Source: a virus. Taken from it: a stretch of DNA of 64,000 nucleotides. A program made the position numbers and the translations under genes. The DNA is taken from positions 1 to 64,000 of the IMG/VR virus record IMGVR_UViG_3300035180_001778; one strand, given 5' to 3'. The notes under the pieces are model-generated. The model did not search any database, was not told where the DNA came from, and saw only the letters and a program-made list of their open reading frames with translations. This document shows positions 55,888 to 62,757 of this stretch, piece after piece (the first letter of the stretch is position 1; every line of letters begins with the position of its first letter).

Positions 55888-55915
55888 TTGATCCCCAAGG
55901 TTCTCGGTGTGTAGT
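55888..55915 (+). promoter_or_regulatory. TTGATC-N16-TGTAGT promoter for 55922
   Basis: TTGATC, 16 bases, TGTAGT, 6 bases to ATG 55922. Confidence 0.8.
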
Positions 55916-55921
55916 AGGGAC

Positions 55922-56271
55922 ATGATTATCGACGCGTATGCCGAATGGGACGACCCCCACGCTTTCCGTGTCTACCTCGTTGAGGAATACGACGAGTTCG
56001 AGAACAAGCCCCTGAAGGCGTCCTACACGGAGAACGACACTCACGGTCGGCTTTTCCGGGCCTGTTTTCTGGCCAACCCGAAGGACTTCGCGGGTCAGAC
56101 CGTGGGGATCCTCTGGTCGGCTGGGCGAAGGTGGCCCCCGCCAAGCGAGCGGCCACGGCTGTCAAGAAGGAGCTGAAGAAGATCGCGAAAGGTCTTCCCG
56201 GCCCGACCATGGCCGATGTCGCGTTCGCGGCTCAGCTCGCCATGATCATGACGAAGAAGCCGAAGGGTTGA
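55922..56271 (+). CDS. Hypothetical protein, frameshifted in a G run
   Basis: MIIDAYAEWDDPHAFRVYLV ... FAGQTVG, then one G must be added at GTGGGGATCC (about 56103) to continue as DPLVGWAKVAPAKRAATAVK ... LAMIMTKKPKG, ending at 56271. The length fits one lost base. The basic Ala/Lys-rich C-terminus suggests a DNA-binding or surface helix. The stop codon overlaps the next -35 box. Confidence 0.65.
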
Positions 56272-56295
56272 TCCCGGATCCCTTCCTCCTGTAGG
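56268..56295 (+). promoter_or_regulatory. TTGATC-N16-TGTAGG promoter for 56302
   Basis: TTGATC (sharing TGA with the preceding stop), 16 bases, TGTAGG, 6 bases to ATG 56302. Confidence 0.8.
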
Positions 56296-56301
56296 ACTCC
56301 C

Positions 56302-56595
56302 ATGAGCACCCAACAAAACGCATTCGACGCGGGCATCATCGAGATCGTTCTACGTCTCGGAGGCTGGCAAGGTGTCCGCGAGGCCCTCTACATCAAAACC
56401 CTGGCGGGCCCTCTTCGCGTTCTTCCGCAGTGGGACTATGTCGACTGTCGGTTCGACGACCCCAAAGCGGCCAGCCAGCTCACGGGCGACCCCATCGACC
56501 CTCAGACGGGCAAGTGGAACCACGAATACCTCGGAAAGTCCATCCGCACAGCGCTGAAGGAATTCGAGGAGACTCTCCGAAAGGTGCTGCCGTGA
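56302..56595 (+). CDS. Hypothetical protein, first of a tandem paralogue pair
   Basis: 97 residues. AFDAGIIEIVLRLGGWQGVR, CRFDDPKAASQLTG and GKWNHEYLGKSIRTALKEFE align with the next gene. Small alpha/beta fold, function unknown. Its stop overlaps the next GTG. Confidence 0.75.
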   Translation: MSTQQNAFDAGIIEIVLRLGGWQGVREALYIKTLAGPLRVLPQWDYVDCRFDDPKAASQLTGDPIDPQTGKWNHEYLGKSIRTALKEFEETLRKVLP

Positions 56596-56969
56596 TCAAG
56601 AAGTTGACCAAGAAGCAAAAGGCGGCTCAAGAGGTCGCCTTCAATGCCGGGGTGGTCGAGATCGGTACCCGTCTGGGTGGGGTCTCTCAGGGCAAGGAAT
56701 GGCTCCCCAACTACTACGAGATCACGACCCGAGCAGGGTATCTCAGCATTGCCACCTACGGTAACTGGGTCGCCTGCAAGTTCAACGACCCTGACGCGGC
56801 GAAGGCTGTCGTGGGGACATCTGGGCTCAACCCATTCTCCGGGAAGTGGAACCAGAACTACTTCGACGTGCCCGTCAAAGACGCCTTGGAAGACTTCGAA
56901 CGAGTTCTCCGGAGGATTTTGCCTCCCGAGGTTGATCGTCTCGCCCCCGTTCGTGTACTGGCTTCGTAA
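56592..56969 (+). CDS. Hypothetical protein, second of a tandem paralogue pair
   Basis: 125 residues, GTG start. AFNAGVVEIGTRLGGVSQGK, CKFNDPDAAKAVVG and GKWNQNYFDVPVKDALEDFE match its neighbour. The last 15 residues (EVDRLAPVRVLAS) are encoded by a class-1 promoter. Confidence 0.75.
   Translation: MIKKLTKKQKAAQEVAFNAGVVEIGTRLGGVSQGKEWLPNYYEITTRAGYLSIATYGNWVACKFNDPDAAKAVVGTSGLNPFSGKWNQNYFDVPVKDALEDFERVLRRILPPEVDRLAPVRVLAS
56932..56959 (+). promoter_or_regulatory. TTGATC-N16-TGTACT promoter for 57004
   Basis: TTGATC, 16 bases, TGTACT; here the ATG is 44 bases downstream and has GAGGAG 6 bp before it, so this class-1 promoter makes a leadered mRNA. Confidence 0.65.
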
Positions 56970-57003
56970 ACGGGCTTTGCCCCATCTCACAGAGGAGTTT
57001 CGA

Positions 57004-57363
57004 ATGTTCATCCCCGATGCAACCCACACCGCGCTGTTCCAGGCCATGAGCGACCTCGACAAGAGCCGCACAGCACTCAAGTCGGGCCAGTGGGCCGCGA
57101 AAGTGCTCACCATGCTCCTGACCTCCGCTGATGTCGGTGCCCTCGATTCGAGCATCGCGTTCCTGAAGGCGAACGCGGACAAGATCAACAAGATCCCCGG
57201 CGTTTGCGCCGAAGGTTCCGAGGCGATCGAGAAGGCGAACTCCGCCCTGGAGAGGGCCCGCTCCAAGATCCCCAACACCACGCCCCCGGATCCCCGCGGC
57301 TTCGAGTCCTGTGCGGCTCCGAGCGAGCCGGTGGACGAGTGGGCATTCATCCCCCCGACCTGA
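57004..57363 (+). CDS. Hypothetical helical protein, 119 aa
   Basis: MFIPDATHTALFQAMSDLDK ... EWAFIPPT. Mostly helical with Ala/Lys-rich repeats (ALDSSIAFLKANADKINKIP). Good GAGGAG Shine-Dalgarno. Function unknown. Confidence 0.75.
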   Translation: MFIPDATHTALFQAMSDLDKSRTALKSGQWAAKVLTMLLTSADVGALDSSIAFLKANADKINKIPGVCAEGSEAIEKANSALERARSKIPNTTPPDPRGFESCAAPSEPVDEWAFIPPT

Positions 57364-57370
57364 CCTTCGG

Positions 57371-57398
57371 TTGATCGCGTCGAGCTTGGCCTTGTAGG
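57371..57398 (+). promoter_or_regulatory. TTGATC-N16-TGTAGG promoter for 57405
   Basis: TTGATC, 16 bases, TGTAGG, 6 bases to ATG 57405. Confidence 0.8.
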
Positions 57399-57404
57399 AC
57401 CCCC

Positions 57405-57653
57405 ATGAAGGCCAAGCTCGACAAGAAGACGAACAAGTACGAGTTCGAGTTCGAGTTCAACGGGCGGGAGTACACGGTTGACGGCGACCGCTTGTTCGAT
57501 GCCCTCGCCGTCAGTATCGGTGGCACTTGCTACCATGTGGGCTGGTTGGCTGAGGTTCTGGGCCGTAACTCCCTGACTCTCAGCCCCCTCAGCATGGGAG
57601 ATGTCATCCCCGGCTGGCAGATCGCCCCCGCCAAACTCCTCCCCCAGTTCTGA
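57405..57653 (+). CDS. Hypothetical protein, 82 aa
   Basis: MKAKLDKKTNKYEFEFEFNG, a beta-rich start, then DGDRLFDALAVSIGGTCYHV. Leaderless promoter. Converges on the DHH gene with one base between stops. Function unknown. Confidence 0.7.
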   Translation: MKAKLDKKTNKYEFEFEFNGREYTVDGDRLFDALAVSIGGTCYHVGWLAEVLGRNSLTLSPLSMGDVIPGWQIAPAKLLPQF

Positions 57654-57654
57654 G

Positions 57655-58650
57655 CTACCCGTCGATGAGATTCCTGTAGGGCTCGTCGTTGACCTCCGAG
57701 TAGAAGGTCTCCTTGGGGCCTTCGAACAGCGCGAGAGTCCGACGGATCATCTCGTAAGGCTGCGGATCAGTCGGGACCATCGTCCGATTGAACCCCGCGG
57801 CTTTCGTGTGTCCGCCACCCCCGAAGACCTTCGCGAACTTCGCACAGTCGAACGTCGTGTGGCTCCGCGTCGAGAACGCGAGCTTGTGGTTCTCCCCGTC
57901 GAACTGGCATGAGAACCCGATGACGAGGTCTGCATCCTCGCCAAGCAGCTCCGCTGCATCGCTCGTCGTCGTGAGCCCCTGGAAGACCACCACCCGCGTC
58001 CCGACCGGCGTCGTGTAGCGGTAGGCCCTCGCCACAATGCTCTCGACCTTGGCTTGCTGCTTCTGGACAAGGACGGGCCCGATCTCCGCAAGGTCGGACC
58101 AATCGATCGCATCACACTTGAGCCACTTCTCTCGCGGCCAGAACAGAAGCGCTTCAGCCTGAGCACAGGCTTCGAGCCAGCGAGGGCTTCTCCTCTGCCA
58201 GGTGTCCCGGATGCCAGCGAGGGTTGCGAAGTCTTCGATCAGCTTCTCATAGGCCGTGGGCCTCGTTCGGCCTGCGAGCCGGCACATCGGACGCCACACC
58301 TCACGGAAAGCGAGGACCGCTCCGGAGACACCCGGTTCCAGAGCTTCGTCTGCGTAGACGCTGTTCTCCCCGAAGGACTTGATGGTCGCCTCCGAGGACT
58401 TGTGGTGGTCGAGCACGATGGCGCCCGCGTCCACGAACTTCTGGGCCTGGTCGGCGTGAGGGGTGAAGTCGCAGAAGAGCATCCCCGGCTTGGGCTCCAG
58501 GGCGGCCAGCTCGGGGGACATGTGCCGCATGAAGACGATCTCGGCCTTGGGCAGAGCGTCATGCAGGATCATCGCTGAGGCGAGACCATCCGGGCAGTTG
58601 TCGTGAACGATGAGGGTGGTGACGGCGTCGAGCTTGTCGAGGGAGATCAT
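57655..58650 (-). CDS. DHH-family phosphoesterase
   Basis: 331 residues. Motifs: IVHDNCPDGLASAMI (I), LFCDFTPHADQAQ (II), AIVLDHHKSSEATI (III, DHH), and the C-terminal DHHA1 signature VFGGGGHTKAAGFN. Enzymes of this kind cleave short oligonucleotides, cyclic dinucleotide products or pAp. Here it could recycle nanoRNA or remove a signalling molecule; the sequence does not decide. TTGGTGTAGC, 8 bp upstream, is the promoter. Confidence 0.85.
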   Translation of the reverse strand: MISLDKLDAVTTLIVHDNCPDGLASAMILHDALPKAEIVFMRHMSPELAALEPKPGMLFCDFTPHADQAQKFVDAGAIVLDHHKSSEATIKSFGENSVYADEALEPGVSGAVLAFREVWRPMCRLAGRTRPTAYEKLIEDFATLAGIRDTWQRRSPRWLEACAQAEALLFWPREKWLKCDAIDWSDLAEIGPVLVQKQQAKVESIVARAYRYTTPVGTRVVVFQGLTTTSDAAELLGEDADLVIGFSCQFDGENHKLAFSTRSHTTFDCAKFAKVFGGGGHTKAAGFNRTMVPTDPQPYEMIRRTLALFEGPKETFYSEVNDEPYRNLIDG

Positions 58651-58659
58651 CCCACGCAG

Positions 58660-58931
58660 CTACACCAAGAACGTGCGCCCAAGCTGGAGAGCGCGAGCAT
58701 CCGCCGCTTCTTTTGCCTTCTCGAAGTCCAGATCGAAGCCCTTCCAGTCATTGGACCCATGACAGACCTTCCAGATCCATCCCAGCCCCGGCTTTCTTTG
58801 GAGCCAAGTCTTCTTCTCGGTTTCATCGATCTCTTTTGGGGAAAGAGACATGATTGACGACCCAGTCTCGTGATCACGACGACAGAGAAAACGAGCGTCT
58901 GCTGAGGCAGGTTCCCAGATCGAAGGATCAT
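58660..58931 (-). CDS. Hypothetical protein, frameshifted in a G run
   Basis: The ATG at 58931 overlaps the macro-domain stop (ATGA). After MILRSG one G must be added (GGG near 58916) to read EPASADARFLCRRDHETGSS, then MSLSPKEIDETEKKTWLQRK and WIWKVCHGSNDWKGFDLDFE, ending LQLGRTFLV at 58660. Length fits one lost base. About 90 residues; function unknown. Confidence 0.6.
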
Positions 58932-59461
58932 GCTCGGTAGGTCCCTCCAGGGACGTCGTACACGTAGACATCGAGGCCACCCATGGTCTCTTCGATGATC
59001 TTGGAGACCTCCGCCCAAGACCCACCCGCGAGCCCACAGCCGATCCTCGGCATGTGGATCGTGGCTTGGGTGGTCCTGGCAGCCTTTGCCACCTTCTGGA
59101 GGCACTTCCTCAGTGCGTCGTAGCGAATCGGAGGCCCGTCATCGTCTGCGCCCTTGTGCTGCGTCTTCTTGGAGCCGTAGCCGGTTTGGGCGATCATGTT
59201 CATCACCCAGATCCCGTTGTCCTCATGGGTCTTCCCCTGGACGCTCACGCTTTGAACCTCCCCAAGAGCGAACGGTCCGCTTCGAGGATGCTTCCCGTTT
59301 CGATACCACTCTCGGTAGGCGATCTCGGGGTCAAACCAACGCCCCGAGATCGCGAGGACGAATCCAGCGCCCCATCCCCCGACGTCGTTGCAGATGTGGA
59401 CGATGTATCGCGTCCCCGTGCCTTGGGGTCGGACGGCATTGCCGATGAGGTAGTGGATCAT
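58928..59461 (-). CDS. Macro domain (Poa1p-like ADP-ribose phosphatase / hydrolase)
   Basis: 177 residues, a single macro domain. VHICNDVGGWGAGFVLAIS binds ADP-ribose, MIAQTGYG and IHMPRIGCGLAGGSWAEV complete the pocket. This subgroup removes phosphate from ADP-ribose 1''-phosphate or strips ADP-ribose from proteins. With the putative ADP-ribosyltransferase at 54845 it could form a write/erase pair, and it could also counter host ADP-ribose signals. Coupled to both neighbours by ATGA. Confidence 0.9.
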   Translation of the reverse strand: MIHYLIGNAVRPQGTGTRYIVHICNDVGGWGAGFVLAISGRWFDPEIAYREWYRNGKHPRSGPFALGEVQSVSVQGKTHEDNGIWVMNMIAQTGYGSKKTQHKGADDDGPPIRYDALRKCLQKVAKAARTTQATIHMPRIGCGLAGGSWAEVSKIIEETMGGLDVYVYDVPGGTYRA

Positions 59462-59710
59462 GCTTCACCAACAGAATCCGACAAGGCCGATACCAGATTC
59501 TCCTCGAACACGAAGAACTCGCTGGAAAGGGCCACAGAGGACCAAGAGTTCTTCGTCTTCGGGTGCCATATCCCAAAGAGGGACTTTGACCCATGTATCC
59601 GTTGTGTGCCCAATGCTGCGATCTGCCTGAAGGAAGAAAGCAGAACCTCCCTTGGGGACATCGTAACTGGGTGAGGCCCCAAGGGGTAGATTGTCTTCTT
59701 CGGTAGTCAT
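59458..59710 (-). CDS. Hypothetical protein, frameshifted
   Basis: MTTEEDNLPLGASPSYDVPK ... APEDEELLVL, then a change of frame near 59535 gives VALSSEFFVFEENLVSALSD then SVGEA with a stop at 59458 overlapping the macro-domain ATG. Two lost bases (a TG in TGTG) would repair it. About 84 residues. Function unknown. Confidence 0.55.
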
Positions 59711-60053
59711 GCTTCCAGGAGAACGGGGAAACGGGTTGCTTGCCACATCGAGGTGGGGTGTGGCAAGCAACCCGGTAGCAGTCGTGGGGTATGCTGTTCT
59801 CAGGCGCCCCGATGAGCCCCGCTGTCTTCAGACGCGAGAAGACCCACGCCACGAGCGCTTGCTTGGCTCGCATCGAGTTGACGAACGACTCGATGCACAC
59901 ATGGTAGCGGTACTTGTGGTGCGGAAGAGCTGCGAAGTCCTTCTTGATGGCCTCTCGGATCGCAACAAGAAGCTTCTCCCTCTCCCACCGCCTCATCGAG
60001 GCACGGATCTGGGATTTGCGTCGAAGCGACCCGCCGGATCGGTAGGTGATCAT
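59707..60053 (-). CDS. Winged-helix-like protein, paralogue of 60050-60382, frameshifted at the end
   Basis: ATG 60053 overlaps the upstream stop. EKLLVAIREAIKKDFAALPH, AKQALVAWVFSRLKTAGLIG and IPHDCYRVACHTPP align with the next gene. Adding one C to CCC near 59728 gives the end KQPRFPVLLEA with a stop overlapping the next ATG (59707-59710). The LVAWVFSRLKxxGLIG segment looks like the recognition part of a winged helix. Confidence 0.65.
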
Positions 60054-60382
60054 GGCTTCAGAGTTACGATGAAACAGGTTGCTTGCCAAATCATGCCGGC
60101 TCGTTTGCCGGAGTACATTTCTTGGGGGACGGCATTGCAGGGCGGTCCGATGAGCCCCTCCGCCTTCAACCTGGAGAAGCACCAAGCGACCAGGCTCCGC
60201 TTGGCTCGGTACTTCTCAGCCACCTTCTCGATGAAGAGGCCGATCATTGATCGGTGATACGCCAAGATGTCCTGGACATCTTGGCGTATCACGGAGAGGA
60301 GCTTCTCCTTGTTCCACCGCCGGCACGATGGACGCATCCCCTGTTTTCGCTCAGGGGAATTGTAGTGCCTGGAGGTGTGCAT
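60050..60382 (-). CDS. Winged-helix-like protein, 110 aa
   Basis: MHTSRHYNSPERKQGMRPSC, then EKLLSVIRQDVQDILAYHRS and AKRSLVAWCFSRLKAEGLIG. Possibly DNA-binding. Promoter TCGGTGTAAG, 8 bp upstream, with GGAGG as well. A 39-bp near-perfect palindrome (60254-60292) lies in its coding sequence. Confidence 0.7.
   Translation of the reverse strand: MHTSRHYNSPERKQGMRPSCRRWNKEKLLSVIRQDVQDILAYHRSMIGLFIEKVAEKYRAKRSLVAWCFSRLKAEGLIGPPCNAVPQEMYSGKRAGMIWQATCFIVTLKP
60254..60292. repeat. 19-bp-arm palindrome inside a gene
   Basis: GTGATACGCCAAGATGTCC and its exact complement, separated by a single T. It codes for VIRQDVQDILAYH on the minus strand. Far too long and perfect to be chance. Confidence 0.9.
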
Positions 60383-60403
60383 CCTCCAATCTTACACCGA
60401 AAC

Positions 60404-60799
60404 CTACGGGAAGAGGAGCATCTTGATCCCCGCCGCCCTCGCTCGGGTGTGGCAGTCCTTCGTCCCCCGGCTGCGCTCCAGGTCGGGGGTGAAGGCGATC
60501 CCGAGGTCGAAGGACGTCCCGTCCTTGTGGGGGTGCTCGTCGCGGATCATCTTCGCGTTCCGGATCGGGCCCGCAGACTTGGGGTTGCCCGCTGCTTTCG
60601 CCGCGTCCCAGTCGGCGGGGTAGGCCCGCACCTCGAAGCCGTACTCCTTGGCCAGCTCGGTCGCCATGGCATCAGCCCCCGTCGGACAGTCCCCGTGGAC
60701 GATGATGATGCGGAGGGTCTTCTCGGCGAGCTTGTCGAAGACCCTCCGCATCCCGAGCTGGTTCTTGTAATCCCTCGACCCGGTCACGAGCACTTTCAC
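60404..60799 (-). CDS. SLOG-superfamily protein (DUF2493 / YspA-like)
   Basis: 131 residues, GTG start overlapping the upstream stop. MKVLVTGSRDYKNQLGMRRV, HGDCPTGADAMATELAKEYG, then YPADWDAAK and AGPIRNAKMIRDEHPH follow the DUF2493 pattern. SLOG folds bind nucleotides or NAD/ADP-ribose-derived ligands and several act in immune signalling. It could sense or sequester such a ligand, close to the macro-domain gene. Ligand unknown. Confidence 0.85.
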   Translation of the reverse strand: MKVLVTGSRDYKNQLGMRRVFDKLAEKTLRIIIVHGDCPTGADAMATELAKEYGFEVRAYPADWDAAKAAGNPKSAGPIRNAKMIRDEHPHKDGTSFDLGIAFTPDLERSRGTKDCHTRARAAGIKMLLFP

Positions 60800-61317
60800 T
60801 GGTTCTGTTCTCCTTCTGCGGACTTCTTGAGACCCCACGCTGTCAACAGCGATTTACGACTCCGGATCGCATCGAAGAGAGCGTTCCGAAGGCTCGATGT
60901 CTTCACCATCTCTCGGCGCTCTTTGGTGAGGCTGTACCACTCATTGAGCTTATCCAGCTCAGCCAACTGCTCCAGCTCCGAGAGCAGAGCGCGTTGAATG
61001 TCGTACTCGTAGTACTGCGCCGGGGGATTCTTGTACTCCTCCGCGGCCTTGGAAGTTGCAGCCTCCGGGATGTCCTTGAGCTGCTCGGTCACCTCGGTCA
61101 CCTTGCGGCCCAACTCAAGGGACATGTCCAGGGCCTTTCGGCCTTCCGTCTCCTGAGCCAGGTTTCCCGCGCAGATTTCGTTGAAGGTGAAGCGAAGCGC
61201 GTCAAACGATGCCATGAAGGCGTTGAACTGCGCCTGGCTCGTGACCGCCGGCATTTGTGCCTGAAGGGCACGGGCAAACTCCTCGTTCGGTTCCAGGGGC
61301 TCTCTGTTGTCGCTCAT
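60796..61317 (-). CDS. Hypothetical helical protein, 173 aa
   Basis: MSDNREPLEPNEEFARALQA. Extended helices with a likely coiled coil (GRKALDMSLELGRKVTEVTE). Coupled to the SLOG gene by GTGA overlap. Function unknown. Confidence 0.7.
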   Translation of the reverse strand: MSDNREPLEPNEEFARALQAQMPAVTSQAQFNAFMASFDALRFTFNEICAGNLAQETEGRKALDMSLELGRKVTEVTEQLKDIPEAATSKAAEEYKNPPAQYYEYDIQRALLSELEQLAELDKLNEWYSLTKERREMVKTSSLRNALFDAIRSRKSLLTAWGLKKSAEGEQNQ

Positions 61318-61325
61318 ACATATCC

Positions 61326-61613
61326 TCAGTGGGTGGGATGGTTGGCCCCACGAATCAGAAAATCGTAATACTTCCGAGCCTTTGACTCTGCATCGGGGAC
61401 CCCCTCCGAGCGCAAAGCGAGCTGGAATGTCCCCCGGATGAGCTGTGCGCCCTGCTCCGGGTTCGAGAGTAGTCGAAAGCATGGTCGACAATACTCGTAC
61501 TCATTTTGAGGCTCTTGCCCCATTTGTCGTACCGACTCCTTCTCGGAGTCCGATAGTCGAAGCGTGACACAGGCCGACGACTCGATCTTCTTCGAGCAAA
61601 CACAGCATTTCAT
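61326..61613 (-). CDS. Small zinc-binding protein, 95 aa
   Basis: MKCCVCSKKIESSACVTLRL then EYEYCRPCFRLL, two Cys pairs of a treble-clef or ribbon type. ATGA overlap with the upstream gene. Function unknown. Confidence 0.7.
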   Translation of the reverse strand: MKCCVCSKKIESSACVTLRLSDSEKESVRQMGQEPQNEYEYCRPCFRLLSNPEQGAQLIRGTFQLALRSEGVPDAESKARKYYDFLIRGANHPTH

Positions 61614-62242
61614 CCGACGTCCCCATACTCTTTCAAGAGCGTGTGCTGTACGTCTTCTATCGCAAGTTTACCCGAACAGACACGCTCCGCGAGTAGTAGC
61701 GCTTTGGAGATAGGTAGAGGGATATGTTTCAACACATGCTGACGGAGCTTGGAAGCCTCCATCTGGTGGAAATCTCGAATGGTGTCCGCTCTCGGGACGA
61801 TCCCTGTTCGAGGTCCGAATCGGTGCGGGTGGCAATCGTAGGGGTCCCCCGTCGACCAGGTTGTCCTACAGACGAAGGGTCGGCCCTCGTGTGCAGAGCA
61901 CTTGCTCTCAGAGAGAAGTGGGCAAGGGATGTTGCTCAGGAACCAGACTTCATGAGCAAGGCCCCATACCTGCGTCGAGTGAGTCTGGAGCTTTGCCTGT
62001 AGGCTCGCAGTCCAAAGCCCTCGTTCGACCAGCCATCGGAAGAGACTGATACCCTCAAGAATAGAGATCCCCACAGGGTGGGAACAGCAGGCGGAGCACT
62101 TCACGACACACGAGATTACCCGTCCGAGATCCTCTGCCGTGTCACGAACCGAAGCCTCGAAGGCCCCAGCTCGCTCGAAGCGTTGAGCTTCGACCTCATG
62201 TGTGTCTCTCTCCAAAAGAAGGGGGAGCGACCGTCGGGTCAT
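61610..62242 (-). CDS. YkgJ-like CxxCxxCC metal-binding protein
   Basis: 210 residues. CVVKCSACCSHPVG and NIPCPLLSESKCSAHEGRPF then VCRTTWSTGD follow the YkgJ (Fe-S or zinc chelating) pattern, with Cys spacing C-x3-C-x2-CC and C...C...RP-x-x-CR. Such proteins are linked to methylation or oxidation of targets, but the role is not established. Joined to both neighbours by ATGA. Confidence 0.75.
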   Translation of the reverse strand: MTRRSLPLLLERDTHEVEAQRFERAGAFEASVRDTAEDLGRVISCVVKCSACCSHPVGISILEGISLFRWLVERGLWTASLQAKLQTHSTQVWGLAHEVWFLSNIPCPLLSESKCSAHEGRPFVCRTTWSTGDPYDCHPHRFGPRTGIVPRADTIRDFHQMEASKLRQHVLKHIPLPISKALLLAERVCSGKLAIEDVQHTLLKEYGDVG

Positions 62243-62757
62243 TCGTCGAACTCGGCGTCATCGAGAAGATGGGTATAGGCGTTCTTCTCGGGTTTCGGCT
62301 TGACGGCGACGTGGGCGATTCGTTGCTTGACCGTCTTGAATTGCGCGGTGATGTCGATCCGCGAGCGGCCTTTCTCGTGAACGGCCACGAGGAGGTTCCC
62401 AGATTGCAGCCCCAACATGGGCGAGAAGAACACGGGCCCACCCATTCGAGCGGGGTCGCTCGCCACCCAGTCAACGTACAACCTCAAGGGTTCTTCCGTC
62501 GGAGTTGCCAGAGGCCCGATGATGCGAGCGATGTACTGCAACCGGCCCAAGCTGGGCCTGGACTGCATGACCACGAACGGCCACTCCGTCTGCGGGTTGG
62601 AGAGAACCGTCGCCTCTCCCTTGAGATCCGCATCGAAGCGAATCTCCTTCACCTGCCCGGAGGCTGCGAGAAGCTCCGACATGTGCGTACGCTTCAGGTC
62701 GTACTTGCGGACAATCCAGTGCTGCCCATCGTGCAGAAGAAGGTCTCCGAGCTTCAT
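62239..62757 (-). CDS. Hypothetical beta-rich protein with C-terminal tag
   Basis: 172 residues. MKLGDLLLHDGQHWIVRKYD opens a barrel-like domain; the Lys/Pro linker VKPKPEK precedes NAYTHLLDDAEFDE, a tag with Tyr in place of Trp. ATGA overlaps on both sides. Function unknown. Confidence 0.75.
   Translation of the reverse strand: MKLGDLLLHDGQHWIVRKYDLKRTHMSELLAASGQVKEIRFDADLKGEATVLSNPQTEWPFVVMQSRPSLGRLQYIARIIGPLATPTEEPLRLYVDWVASDPARMGGPVFFSPMLGLQSGNLLVAVHEKGRSRIDITAQFKTVKQRIAHVAVKPKPEKNAYTHLLDDAEFDE

Noticed and set aside
692-62757. The acidic tag as an SSB-type tail, clamp-binding motif or encapsulin cargo peptide
   Set aside because: It lacks the terminal D-D-x-P-F of SSB tails, the Q-L-x-L-F clamp motif and known encapsulin signatures; a functional analogy remains possible but no family match is claimed.
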